Assembly (NCBI GenBank): GCA_918026815.1
Contig: CAKJVC010000098.1
Coordinates: 310,001 to 374,000 of the forward strand
Length of the DNA: 64,000 nucleotides
DNA from: Chalara sp. BL73
Lineage: Eukaryota > Ascomycota > Leotiomycetes > Helotiales
Reading direction: 5' to 3'
How positions within the stretch are numbered: position 1 is the stretch's first letter; the number at the start of each line of letters is the position of its first letter. Made by a program: the position numbers and the translations under genes. The notes beneath the pieces were generated by a model. It saw nothing but the letters and a program-made list of their open reading frames with translations. It had not been told where the DNA came from and searched no databases. Positions 23,077 through 35,053 of the stretch are shown here, piece by piece.

Positions 23077-24889
23077 GTTTGAAAAAAAGGAACGGTGCGG
23101 TGATGAATTATTGTATTGAAGCGTGTATATCAAGCCAAAATCTGGGTCAAGAAATGGAAAGTCATTCCTCTACACATGACTCCGTGTCTCGAAATATCTA
23201 ACCAAACAACCTACATAAATTTTCTAACTATTTTGTATCAATAAAATTTGTGATTCTAGAGGGTATCCGGTCAAGTAACTTCGGATCTCTGAGCAGAAAT
23301 TTGGTTCAAGTGAACGCAACCTATTCGGTTGGCAAGATCTCCATATTTTTATGATTGCAGTCCCTAAACTAATTCTGTGGGTCCTAGATATGTAATATAT
23401 ACTGTGATTCCTTCAATTTTGAGAAACCCTATATAACTCTCGAAAGCCTCGAGTTACCAGCTCTCTAACTCTTAGAGCTATCCAGAGTGGTAAGATCTAA
23501 ACTCCTACCAATTTGCAGAAATAAGTTCGACTGGGACCCATGTCTTCATTAATAGACATTGTCAGTATACAACCCATGATTGAGCTGCGAAGGAAAGTTC
23601 GTTGATCGCCTGATACTTAAACACCTACTCATGGTAGTCGGAAGCTCTTTGAAAATAGCGTTGGAGGTTCTTTCCTTTGGACTTCTTATCTGCAGAGAAT
23701 CAGCCGACCACTATGCAGGGCATATGCTCCATTGCGGAGGCCTCCTCAAAGACATCCGAAAACTGAAATTCCGTTCTTCTCGACCTCGAAGTCATCAGTT
23801 GCACCTCCAAGACGGCTGGGGTCTTGTAACCTGCACTTATCGTTTATGCCGGCCTCGAAAGATCAGTCAGGGGTAAGCTCGCTTAGGAAAGGGGCTTTCC
23901 GAATAATTCCAAGGAACTGGGTTCGGGCTGCTTGCGATCTTCCTAAACGACCGGATGGACTGGGAGAGGCGTCTATTGTTTGGCATAAATATCATTCGTA
24001 TACAGAGGCGGATCTATTTTTCTAGCCGCGGTTTCTTTAGCTGCCGCTGCTCGAATGTCACGTCGAGTACTTATTGAAGTCCTGGTTCCATACTGAACAA
24101 CTATTCAAACACGCTTGGCTTCGTTACAGTCTCCGTATTGCCTATTGACCCGTATATCCACAGCCCTTTGTCTGTCCCAACTATGGTCCGACGGGGTTAT
24201 ATTGTGACTGGGCTCAAGCTGTATTCAAGCGGACGGGAAAGGAAACAGAGCTTGTGAGCTGTGATATACTGCGGGAGATATTCCGTACCCAGCAATACGA
24301 ATGATGCCGAAACTAAAGTTTAAATGGCTCGCGGTGTTATCACCATACCCCCGCCCCGGATTACAGTGTATTGTGCATATGTGCCCTGCACAGTCAGCAT
24401 CTTGCAGTCGTAGCCACGTCTCCCACCCTTTCATTTCGATTCTGGAGGTAATATTTGAGACAAGAAGCAAAGGTCTGTAAATCCCAGATGTTAACTGTCC
24501 ATACTGATCGATAAAAACAAGCTTTCACTGAGAACTAAGTTGGATGCCCATTGAAGATTTTGGAGCTCTTTGGGGGATAAATGACGTAGTGCATGGCGGC
24601 GTGAAGCTTAAACCTTTATCCCTGCAACGGATCCGTCGGGTTGGTCTGTTATCAGGGCACAGCGACCCGTCAATGACGGTGCACAAGTTAATGGGAATAA
24701 ATCATTGTTTTTTCTTATTTTCCGAATTTGCTCTCAATCACATATCACAAGCCAATTGGGCCTCCAAAATCTCAATTCTGTCGTGTAGAACAAAGTAAAG
24801 CTATCTATCTTAGAGCTACGATAAGAGCTCCATCAGAGGACGTCATCGGCAAGAAAGGGTTCAATTGACCTAAAACTAAATTCGCAAAG
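23077..24889. other. Gene-free stretch
   Basis: About 1.8 kb between the lectin and phosphate-carrier genes. Several + strand frames of 80-100 codons exist (for example 23580-23876), but they have no domain, no splice-consistent extension and no family resemblance. Part of it should be promoter for the strongly biased phosphate-carrier gene. Confidence 0.45.
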
Positions 24890-25915
24890 ATGTCAAAAGT
24901 ACAAGACGTCTTTCCGAAGCCCAAGATTGAGCTCTACAGCGGGCAGTACTTCGCAGCTTGCGGTCTAGGAGGAATAATCGGTGCGTGCCCTCCTCGTCTC
25001 TCCCTGCCTCGCAACTAAATGCGCTCCAGCCTGCGGCCCAACCCACACGGCCGTCACGCCGCTCGACCTGGTAAAATGCCGACGACAAGTCGACCCCGCA
25101 ATCTACAAGTCCAACTTCGGCGCCTGGAGCAAAATCTACAAGGGCGAGGGCCTGCGCGGGGTGTTCTTCGGCTGGTCGCCCACGTTCGTCGGGTACTGCC
25201 TCCAGGGCGGCGGGAAGTACGGGTTCTACGAGGTGTTCAAGTACCTGTACGGCGAGCAGACGTTCCCGAACGCGAATAAGACGGTGGTGTTCTTGGCCGC
25301 GAGCGCGAGCGCGGAGTTTTTGGCGGACATTGCGCTTTGCCCGTTCGAGGCCATCAAGGTCCGGATGCAGACTACGCTGCCGCCGTTTGCGAGCACGATG
25401 AGGGAAGGCATGAGCAAAGTTATCGCGAGCGAGGGTTATGCTGGGTATGTTCTTTTTCCTTCCAAGGGGGTTGAGACAATGAGGCTAACAAAGATAGATT
25501 ATACAAAGGGCTGGTACCTCTCTGGGGTCGTCAAATCCCGTACACCATGGTAAAATTCGCAACCTTTGAAAGGACAGTCGACAAAATTTATGACGTCCTT
25601 GGCAAGCCCAAGGCCTCGTATAATGGGCTCCAGCAGACCGGGGTTTCCTTCCTCGGTGGCTACATTGCCGGTATTGCCTGTGCGGTCGTTTCTCACCCCG
25701 CGGACGTCATGGTATCAAAGTTAAACTCGGATAGGAAATCCGGGGAGAGTGCAGGCAAAGCTATGGGGCGGATATATGGCAACATTGGGTTCACGGGTCT
25801 GTGGAACGGGCTCCCGACGAGAATCCTGATGATTGGCACTTTGACAGCGTTCCAGTGGCTTATTTATGATTCATTTAAGGTGGCAATGGGTTTCCCAACA
25901 ACAGGAGGGCATTAG
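24890..25915 (+). CDS. MIR1: Mitochondrial phosphate carrier
   Basis: Inner-membrane carrier importing phosphate with protons for ATP synthesis. Exons are 24890-24980, 25030-25444 and 25498-25915 (split codons at both joints), giving 307 residues, the usual MIR1 size. Three mitochondrial-carrier repeats are present with PX[DE]XX[KR] signatures: [20 protein letters not shown] and [21 protein letters not shown] after the first repeat is typical of phosphate carriers. Exon 2 is strikingly GC-rich (many C/G-ending codons) compared with exon 3's first part and with the flanks, consistent with high expression. The first intron is 49 bp with an AACTAAAT branch region. Confidence 0.95.
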
Positions 25916-26593
25916 ATTATAGAAGAATCTGGAGTTGAGGAGTTGCGGCGAAGCGTAGATATAAGGAAAATGACAGTGCTTAAAACAGTCACATGTCCCT
26001 CGGGCGCCTCCCACACATGATTCATACCTGTATAACTTTGAAATTCGAGATAGTATTTTAATCCGATTGCCCAGTTATATTACACCGTTTCCTACTAGCC
26101 ACAGGCAGGTATATCTTCGTTCTCCTCCTTTCCCTCATCCTTCCGCCAGCTCTAACTCTTTGAAACAAGAGTAACGTACGCTAGTTATGATAAATTTTGT
26201 CCTACCACTAGTGCTTCGATTCGACGCAGTAGATGAATTAATAAATTTTGAAAGAAGGGAGAAGAAATGCAAGGCAAAAGAGTTTCAGTTAAGAACTGTA
26301 ATCTATGCCTTACCGCGATGTTATTGACGCTTTGCTCATCTTTCGTCATACAACAATGTTATAAAATTTATTGCACCATATAGATAGAGTTCAGATGAGA
26401 ATGGCATGAGAACATTGTGGAACAAGCCCTACCTTTCTGGTGGCGGGATAGGGGTGTGGAATTGGTGCTTGAGTGCCAAAAATTTTGCATCCTAGAAAGG
26501 AGGAAATGCTAGCACAAATACGGAATTAGTCGCTATCAACTAATCTACATATGTGTTTCCATTTATACTCCAACTACATCTCTTTCTATTAGT
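25916..26593. other. Intergenic between convergent genes
   Basis: About 680 AT-rich bases between the stops of the phosphate carrier and the ABC transporter. No gene seen; both terminators should lie here. Confidence 0.5.
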
Positions 26594-29500
26594 CTACGAC
26601 TCTTCAACTGCCTCCTTCGACGAGCTGCTGTAGATGTCATATAACTCTTTGAACGCGCTACCTTGCGCCAGTAGTTTCGCAGGTGTATCACACTCCTTCA
26701 CTGTTCCCCTCTCCAACACCAAAATCCGATCAAAATCTAAAATCGTCTCCAGTCGATGCGCGACCGCCACAACAGTACACCCTGCAAACTCTTCCCGAAT
26801 TACCCTCTGCATAAGTTCATCCGTCTTACGATCCACGCTACTCGTCGCTTCATCCAACACAATAATCTTAGATTGCCTGAGCATTGCTCTTGCAAGACAG
26901 AAGAGCTGACGTTGCCCATGAGAAAGAGAGTCAACATCGAGCTCTGTATCGAGGCCACCGAGAGAGGTGATCGTGGTATGTAACTGTACTTTGTGAAGAG
27001 CAGAGAGAATAAGCTCGTCTGAGCTAGCTTCGTACGGGTCAAGGTTGAGGCGGATACTGCCGGCAATGAAATAGGGATCCTGGGAGATGACATTCAATCG
27101 GCCCCGGATTTGTTGACGAGGCAATGTAGAAAGGTCAATATCGTCAATGAGTATAGACCCTGAAGATATTTCCATCATTCTAAATAGTGCAAGAATGAAC
27201 GAGCTCTTGCCACTGCCGCTCCGTCCACAAATGCCAAGTTTCTCTCCAGGTAGGATCGAAAGAGAGACATTGTTCAAGGCTAGGTTATCATCATCTGTCG
27301 TTCTAGTGGGAAGTTAGAAATAAGGTAGAGTTGGGAAAATTAAACGAACGCCTTACTTGTAGGATGCTGATACATTTTTGAGTTCGATTGCCCCATGCAG
27401 AGGCCAGTTCTGAGGCGGAGGTGTAATTTCTTGCGGAAGAGCCTCAGTAGGTGTTACCTCACTGAATGTCCTTACACGTGAAACTGCTCCAATACTGGTC
27501 TCAAGATTTGTCCCTGCCGACCAGTCAAAATTGTCCTTTCTGGTATACCATCGTCAAAAAATGAACTTACACCACATTACCAAGCCCTGCAGTGACAAAT
27601 TGAACTCGATAATGTTAATCAATGCGACTCCAGTGAAACCTGGACTGACAACATCTCGCAATTTAACTGCTAATCCTGTTACAATAAGTGCTAAGGCAAC
27701 ACAGACAAGATCTAAAACAAGTGAAAGCCATCTCTGGATCATCAAAAGTAAATAGAATGGCCGTTGAGAAGTGTCCAAGAGCAGAAGGTTGAGGTCGCGC
27801 TCATTTTGCTGCCATCCAAAAGCTCTGATTGTCGAAAGTCCGCTGAGGGACTCGATGAATTGTGTACTTTCTCTCCTTTAGCGATCTCATTCTAGACTGG
27901 TGGCCTGGAGTTTCTTACTATAGAGGGCTTTTCGCCTCCAAATCCATGAATCGTAGCTGCCTTGATGTCCTGAGATAGTACTTCTGGACGAGGTAGAATA
28001 CGAATGCAATGAAGGGATATGCTAGTGCGATGTAAAATGTGGCGGTGGCTATGAGAATAGCTTGACCGAGACAGATGAAGATCGCAACCTGTTCATAAGT
28101 TAGCGTCACACCTCAGTAAAGGCTCACAGGTACTTACTGAAAAGTTTAGGCCCGCCATTGGTAGCTCTCCATCAATCAATTCCATGTCTTGGCTGAACCT
28201 AAAAGCACGTCAATACTGGGAGCGTGGTAGGAGTACTTGTAACATACCTATTTACCAAGACACCTGTATCAACCATTGAAAAAAGCGACATTGGTGCGCT
28301 ATATAAGATTAGTACACGGAATCATCGAGGGAAGAAGCTACTACGAGGCAACTGTCCTAAGCGTGATCCAGTGCAACTGGCGACCGGATTTAGGGTTGAT
28401 TTGCATAAAAGTATGCCTAGATGATTTGTGTGAGTATCCAAACCTCAACTGTTTACTGGCACTGGGCATCCACCTACCAACACAAGAGCGCAAGTACAGC
28501 CAAGGTTGATATTTCAAGCACTGAATATACACCCATATATTTGGCTGTATTTTGATTAGGATGCTTTGTCTCGGAGTCAGACCACCATTTGAGCCAAACC
28601 GCTAGCGCCATTCCGTTAGGAGTGTCTTGCAACATGACAAACCAAGTGTACTCACTAGGAAACGTAGAGAAAAACGAGAATATGACTGAGTAGGCGAAGA
28701 AAAGAAGCGTAGGCAGTATCCCAATGCTTTTGAAGTAGTACATGTAAACTGCCATGTCGCCAAGTTGTCTTTTCTTTTCATCCATTGCATCCATTAAAGG
28801 GCTAGCACTTAGAGGTTCTAATGTTCGTTTGCCTGAAGATTCCTCTATTTCTGACTTGCGCTTTCCTTGTTGGACAGAAAAACTGCGAACATAGCCATCT
28901 ATGGTATTCAGGTGGTCAAAAGCTCCCTGCTCCAGAATGCCACCGTCGCTTCCAAGAGCTACAATGTAATCTGCCAATGGTAGGAGATTCACTGACATGA
29001 TTGATTAGTTGTCAATTTTCACGCTCTTGTGGATGATGAATACAAACCTGCATGTGTGGCAAGTATGACTGTACTATTGCTTCGACGTAGGAGGCCATCG
29101 GGTCCTAACAGCCTGTGAAACACGAGATCTTCGGTTGTCGCGTCCATGCCAGAGAATACATCGTCCATGATGACGATTCCTTTCTTTGAGTAGACTGCTC
29201 TAGCAATTGCCTGCAATGTTGTTATTTCCTTCCTAGTACAGATATGGAAAACAAGAAGTCATACCACGCGCTGCTTCTGGCCTCCCGAAAGTGTGATACC
29301 TTTACTTCCAATCTGAGTTTGATCCCCCATCGGGAAAGAGGCGAGGTCCTCCTCAAGACCCGATGCATGAAGAACAGCGTTATACCAAGGTCCATCAAAA
29401 GTAGCAAACCCGAGAATATTTTTCTGAACCGAGCCATTGATTAGCCATGGGGATTGATCGCAGAATGCTGCCTCTTTTGAGGAGACATAGACAAATCCTT

Positions 29501-31788
29501 GCGTGCTCGTGGTTTCTCCTAGTAGTGCTTTGAGCAAAGTCGATTTCCCAGAAGCCACTGGCCCAATAATCATGGTCAGTTGGGAAATTTTAATGGACAA
29601 GTTAATGTCCCGCAGGATTGGCTCTTCATCAGGTTTCCATCCAAAACTACCATTCCGAATCCCAATTACTTCCTGCTCTTGTGGAACTGGATGAGCTGTT
29701 CGCGTTGAAGATGTGAGCCCGATGAGCTCAATATCATCTCCTATATTCATACTTCTATCATCTTCGCTCGTAGCTGAAACATCGTGCAAAAGTTCTTGCA
29801 TCTTGAACCTATGATCTGATTTCGTTTCCGTTTCAAGATATTTCTGGATTCTCTGGAAACAATTGATAGCCGCCATGAAATTTGGGATGCTCTGAAAAAC
29901 CATCGACAGGGGGCTCGAAAGAAGCCCAAGAAGAGATATGGATGTGAACATCGTGGCAGTATTAAGCGATCCGTTGCTAGTGCCGGTGAAGGTTGCAAAT
30001 GTGACCACAGGGCTGATGTGCAGCGGCGCAAATGCGATGACCACAGAATAGAAAACTACCCACCTGAACCGACTAGCGGAAGTTATTTCATCCAATCTCA
30101 AAGTTTGAATGATACTTGCCAACTTATCTGTCAGTCCAGCCATTTTAACGCCCTTCATAGATGAAAGCATTGTTGACGTGATACCTGAAGCCATTAGCCC
30201 GCAAATAAGATGTGGATAGGTTGAAAACTTACCAACTCTCTTTTGAAGAGCTTTCATCCACATTCCTTGCCTTTTGGCAGCAGGTCCAGAAGCCCCAAGG
30301 GCCGCAGCAGCAGCGACTTGACTGATCAGTACAACGACTTATAGAGCAATATGGAACCAACTTACGGATAGCGATACCAATTGGAGCGACGCAAGCAACT
30401 CCAAGCTCCCGTTGAAGAAGCCATGTAGCTAGGCCTACTTGGATGAAATTTGCCCAGAATTCGTGAACCTGTTTGAAGCCCATGACGATCCGCTCTACAT
30501 CGGTGCTCATCAGGGTCACGGCAGCGGAATTGTCCAATGCAGTGATACTTATTTCAGTGGTTTTCTGGTAAATTGCGGTAACAAGGGTACCCCGAAGCAT
30601 AGCGACGTAGCGGTAGCTGCGATGGTAGTAGAGTCCTTTCGATATCTGGTTTTGAGTCAGGAGAAATTTTCTGGTTATCTATTTCGAGTGCTTACAGCAA
30701 GGCCAAGAAACGCGAGTCCATATGCAGCAATCAGACCATAACCTATGTTAATGCTTTCCGGATTCTCTTTTTCCTGCAGAAACCTGATGAATCTGTTTAA
30801 TAGGAATGGTTGACAAAATGTGAACCCAATCATGGCAATGCGATAGATAACAGGTGCGAAGAATTCCCATTTCAACGCGTTTGTTGTCTGAAATAGTAGT
30901 CTATGTTTGCTGCCCTTGACCGCTACATCAGTGTTAAAAGGGCTCTGAATAGTCGCATATAGAGATAAAAGAAACTTACAACTTTCCCAAACGTGGGTAA
31001 ATTTATGTCGTAAATGTTCGGCCGAAAGATCTTCATCGAGCGGATACAGGTCATCTATGGACAAAACCTTTCGATAGCCATTAAAGATCAAGTTATTCAG
31101 CCAGTAAAAAACTCCTTGGCTGAAGATACTACTCAGCTCTTCCGGGCCTCGTTTTTGGTCATCTTCATTAAGATATTCTCGCTTCTCTCGTGCCTCGAAG
31201 ATCAAAATGATTGCTTTTAGCACCGCAGAGGTTGTAAATAGTCTGGCAACATTTGCATCTTCTCCGATCAGCCATAATGTCCTCACACGCACAATGTCAA
31301 ACAGCAAAGAGAAAAAGAGATATGCGCCAAGGACCGCTGAAGGACGAAGGTTTCTGCCATGCTCCGTGTAACTTAGTGCACAGAAGGCGACGGTGTTAAC
31401 CAAGGACAATGTGGCAGCAGCAACAGTAGCAGGAGTCCTCTCGGCGGGATCCAAAGACCATAGAATCAGCAGAGCAAGCTGTAGAATGCCGAATAGAGCG
31501 ATCGCGAGCTGTTGGAATGTCAAAACGAAAACTTCCCCAAGATCAAGTGGTGGATTAACAAACAAGCTTGACAATACGGAATGTCCTTCCGCCTACGACT
31601 CTTTTCTGTGCGTCTCGCAGGTGGTATATCCTTGCCAGAGCAATTAACAAGAACAAGGCAGATGGTGCTGCGGAAAGCAAAATATTCTCGAATTGGAGAG
31701 TGAAATCAAATGAACGCAGGCACGGCTCAACTTGAGGGCCAAAGAGGTTGTCGCCTGCCGGAGGGCATTGCTCTGTAGTTGAGTTCAT
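26594..31788 (-). CDS. ABCC-type full ABC transporter (MRP-like), intact
   Basis: Multidrug-resistance-associated type exporter of the plasma or vacuolar membrane. It is a multi-exon gene of roughly ten or more exons; joints checked include 31578|31531, one near 30980/30929 (WES|VKGSKHR), one restoring LGLA|ISKGLYYH, and the TMD2 pair restoring LLCW|HTFMQINP and TVAS|APMSLFS. Order: TMD0 (from MNSTTEQCPPAGDN), L0 linker (SQGVFYWLNNLIFNGYRKVL), TMD1, NBD1, linker, TMD2, NBD2. NBD1 has Walker A GPVASGKST, signature LSGGQKQR and Walker B VIMDDVFSGMD with Asp in place of catalytic Glu, as is usual in ABCC NBD1. NBD2 has GRSGSGKSS, signature LSHGQRQL and Walker B IIVLDEATSSVD. No disabling change was found. 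Substrate unknown. A decayed relative lies at 40957-44796 on the same strand. Confidence 0.88.
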
Positions 31789-33054
31789 GACGATGTTGTT
31801 ATTGCACAGAGCGAATAATTGATTGCCTCTGCTCAATGTGCTGAAAGGACGGAAGGGAAGACATATATATCAAGGGTCAGGCCTATTAGCTTGATAGTTT
31901 ACCCAGTGGCTATAACTACCGCCGCGCAAGCATTTGCAGAGGATAGCTAGCCAAATGAAGCCAGCCTACAAGCTATCTCATATTACGTGAGCCTTGGGAC
32001 AAGCAGAGCCGCGTTCTAAGTGGCTATCATCAAGCCTCTTCATGGACACTGCTCGTAAGCCCACTTTTACTTTCCCTCATACTGGAGTCTGATGAGACTA
32101 TCTGAAATATACGCACAGGCAATCAGATTCCTATGAGCGTACCTCCTTCCCGAATTGGCTCTGCTTACCGGCTTTTGGAAATCAGGCATCAGCTTTTTCA
32201 ACCACAAACACAACACAACCTCCAAATCTTTCATGGGCATGCGCGTTACGCGGCTAACCTGAAGTGTGTTCAGCTGATTATTGTTTGGCTCTTGGCTGAA
32301 CTTCAGCTTCATCATTGTTATCACCAGTAAACTTAGATATACATCCCCCGCTGTTGTCGGGCCTGTTTGGTCACGTGATCAGCGACTTTGTGACCTTGAG
32401 CAATCGACCTCAAGTCAGAAGGATACCGTGGTCACTGAACAACGTTAACGAGACGAAAGATTGATGAAGGGCAAATATATATATATACATAAGTGATATC
32501 TTGATTGTGAGAATGAGCCTATAAACAAGCATTGACACTCTGGTCCCATTATTTCTATGACAGAAGAGACGAAGAAACCAAACAAAGGTTCAGGAACTGA
32601 ATGTCAGGAGCTCAATCAGCTCAGAGGCTGTGTATGGCTGGCTCTCATCTGGATGCGGTAATGCCAGAACGGGGAACTGCGCGTATCAGCATCATTTTTT
32701 CGAGACAGCGTTGCCTCTGAAAACAGCAGCTACCACTAGATCATGCACTTACAATTCCGACTCCTTTAATAAAGATCTGTCTCAAGTCTTGAGTGATCAT
32801 GCAATAAGATTGAGTTTTGAAGGCGTTGAGAAATTCTCGACTTACGAATGCATATTATCCACCGAGAATAGAAAACTCGAAATTTTGTTCAATGAGGTGA
32901 GATTCGTATCAAAAGAAAAGACAGCTCCGCTATCTAGGTCACACCCTTATGCCTGTTCCTTTACATCCTCGCCTGAGGTTCCCAAAATTTATAGAATCCG
33001 GTCACTGTATTCTATGCTCCCAGCATAATACCTCTTTGGACGCCACATAACGCC
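31789..33054. other. Upstream region of the ABC transporter and 3' flank of the DJ-1 gene
   Basis: About 1.27 kb. It should contain the ABC transporter promoter. A GGTCACGTGATCAG segment near 32370 includes a CACGTG E-box-like palindrome, and TATATATATA lies at about 32479. A 132-codon + strand frame at 32630-33028 has no ATG at its start, no domain and no resemblance I know, so I do not call it. Confidence 0.45.
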
Positions 33055-34063
33055 TTAGATGTCAATGCCATCTACAACAATGCCCTTCTGCCAAGTATGC
33101 TGCAAGATGCGCGCAACTTCATTTGCCGACTCCTCGCTGACCATGATGCTCACCAAATACAGGCTCGCATCAAGGCCAGCGGTCACTCCCCCGCTCGTGA
33201 TGACCCGGAGACCACCGAGCCGCAGCGCCGCGCGACGAGCGTTGCTCTCACGACGCGTATTACTCTCCTTCCATGACATGCTGCCCTTGCGAGCATTGGA
33301 TGGGCGACGACCTGCATCTGACTTGCGGCGGATGTATGGGTTCTCGTCGGGATTCTCACCGAGATCGAAGCGCAAGTTGTTCACCACATATCGCTCTTCT
33401 ACGATATCAGCGCGCTCTGCCAAGTCTCTTTGTGTGACCTCTGAATTGATCTTCTCGAATTTGGTGAAGTAGTCTGGGTGTGTGGTTGCGGACAAGCCTG
33501 CTAGAATGCCTTGCTGTGCAAGGAGCAAGCTGCCTGTGCAGATGGAGAAAAGGGTACGTTCTTTCTCTGGGTGCTTCTTCTGCAGGTCGGCATACGCCTT
33601 GATGAGGCCAAGAGGCTCAGATTTGTTTTTGAGGATTGTTTCGGCTCCGCCTCCAGGGATGATCAGGATGTCGAACTCCTTGAGGCGGGCATAAACTTCC
33701 TTGTATCCAACATGAGCACGGAAACTTGCACCCTGAGCAGAAACAATGTGCTCTTCGTCAGCAACGAAGGTGAATTTGAATGCTTTAGTGCCTAAGTTGA
33801 CAACAACTTGTTAGCGTGTATTTCCCCGCAATGTCACTTCCCCGCAATTAGGACCCTGCACACAATACAGAGAGCTTCATAAGCTTCCGACGAGTTGTTT
33901 GACAACCTGCCAGCCATTGGCACATTTGAATTGACTTACTAGCATCATTGATGTTGTGCTGAGCAGTCGAGAGGACTTCGAGTGGTCCGGTGAAGTCGAG
34001 AGTGTCCATTCCAGGGTAAAGCGCCATCAAGACGCGAATAACAGGAATATCTTGTGCAGCCAT
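33055..34063 (-). CDS. DJ-1/PfpI-family protein with basic repeat insert
   Basis: Member of the class-I glutamine amidotransferase-like DJ-1/PfpI/ThiJ superfamily; possible roles are glyoxalase, isocyanide hydratase-like or stress chaperone. Exons are 34063-33940 and 33791-33055 (148-bp intron, split codon A|GC), giving 286 residues. The nucleophile elbow is present as FSICTGSLLLAQ, with IIPGGGAE before it and GGVTAGLDASLYLV near the end, which together resemble the isocyanide hydratase-like fungal group. Between VVNNLRFDLGENPD and LRVITSGG lies an insert of about 45 residues that is basic and Ser-rich, with RRPSNAR, NTRRESNAR units. In relatives this loop is very short. Start is the first ATG, MAAQDIPVIRVLMALYPG. 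Confidence 0.88.
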
Positions 34064-35053
34064 CTTGAATATCGGTAATCAGGTAATGGAAATATGGTTA
34101 TGTAGGAATTAGAAAGGCTTGAAGTGGGTTCTGGTCGCTATTGAGATTGGGAAGTTGAATGTTTGGGGGACGAGAAAAGAAAGCAAGCAAAAATCGAAGG
34201 AAGATGAGATGTAGCATCAGTCAGGTCATGACAGGCGGACACGTGAGCAGGCCAGTGGGAAGAGCCCATTTCTTGCCCTTCAAACGCGGGGTAAGTGGAT
34301 CGGGACACCTGATGGGCCGCCCGCTCATTGTCCGGCCGGTGGCTTGGCGGGAGATCCGTTTCAGGGGTTCCGTCATCAGATGATTTGGCTTGATGCTCCT
34401 TTTGTTCGAAGGAGTAGCTACATTGCTACAAACAAGCATATATATAAGGTCAAAGCTGTTGGCTTTATAAGACTTTTTCATGCAGAAATTCAAGAAATGG
34501 CTTTTCCTTTTTTCCTTCAGGACCCTCTGTAGCATCGTCATTTTCGTTCTGGGAATATCCCATGGCCTGATCTGCTGTCATTTGGTGGGCAGATGTATCC
34601 ACATACACATGTATCAAAACATCCGATACTATTGGATCAAGAATTTGCATCTTAGACAGTAATATAACATCAAATGGAGCTCTCAATAACAATGGAGTTC
34701 CTTTAACACTCTCTCCCGTGGAAAACTGGTCATCAAAGATTAAAGGCAGGCGAAAAAGTGGGATTGATGAATGCCCTGTTCGATGAAGCATTTTCCTTCA
34801 GGGCAAAGAAGGTTATAATTTACATTTTCTCCCCCACAACTTCAAAGGAGGGAGAGAAGTCTGCAGCACGCAAGAAACCATTTTCCTTCATCCCTATATA
34901 ACATTCTTCAACTCATGGCTATCCAGCCCTCGAAATCCCAAATGCCCATTTCGATAACCTCTAAGCTCCTCTACAAGAGTCTATTCAGAGATCGTAGCAA
35001 CATATTTAGACGTAATTTTCAGGTCAATGCAGCATATTCATGCTGGAAGGACT
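34064..35053. other. Intergenic, no gene seen
   Basis: About 990 bases between the DJ-1 start and the stop of the next minus-strand gene. Two frames of about 105 codons on the minus strand overlap but carry no motif and no plausible start context. No feature is supported. Confidence 0.45.

Noticed and set aside
32630..33028. 132-codon + strand frame
   Set aside because: It has no ATG at its start, no motif and no family resemblance; an ATG-started reading nearby stops early.
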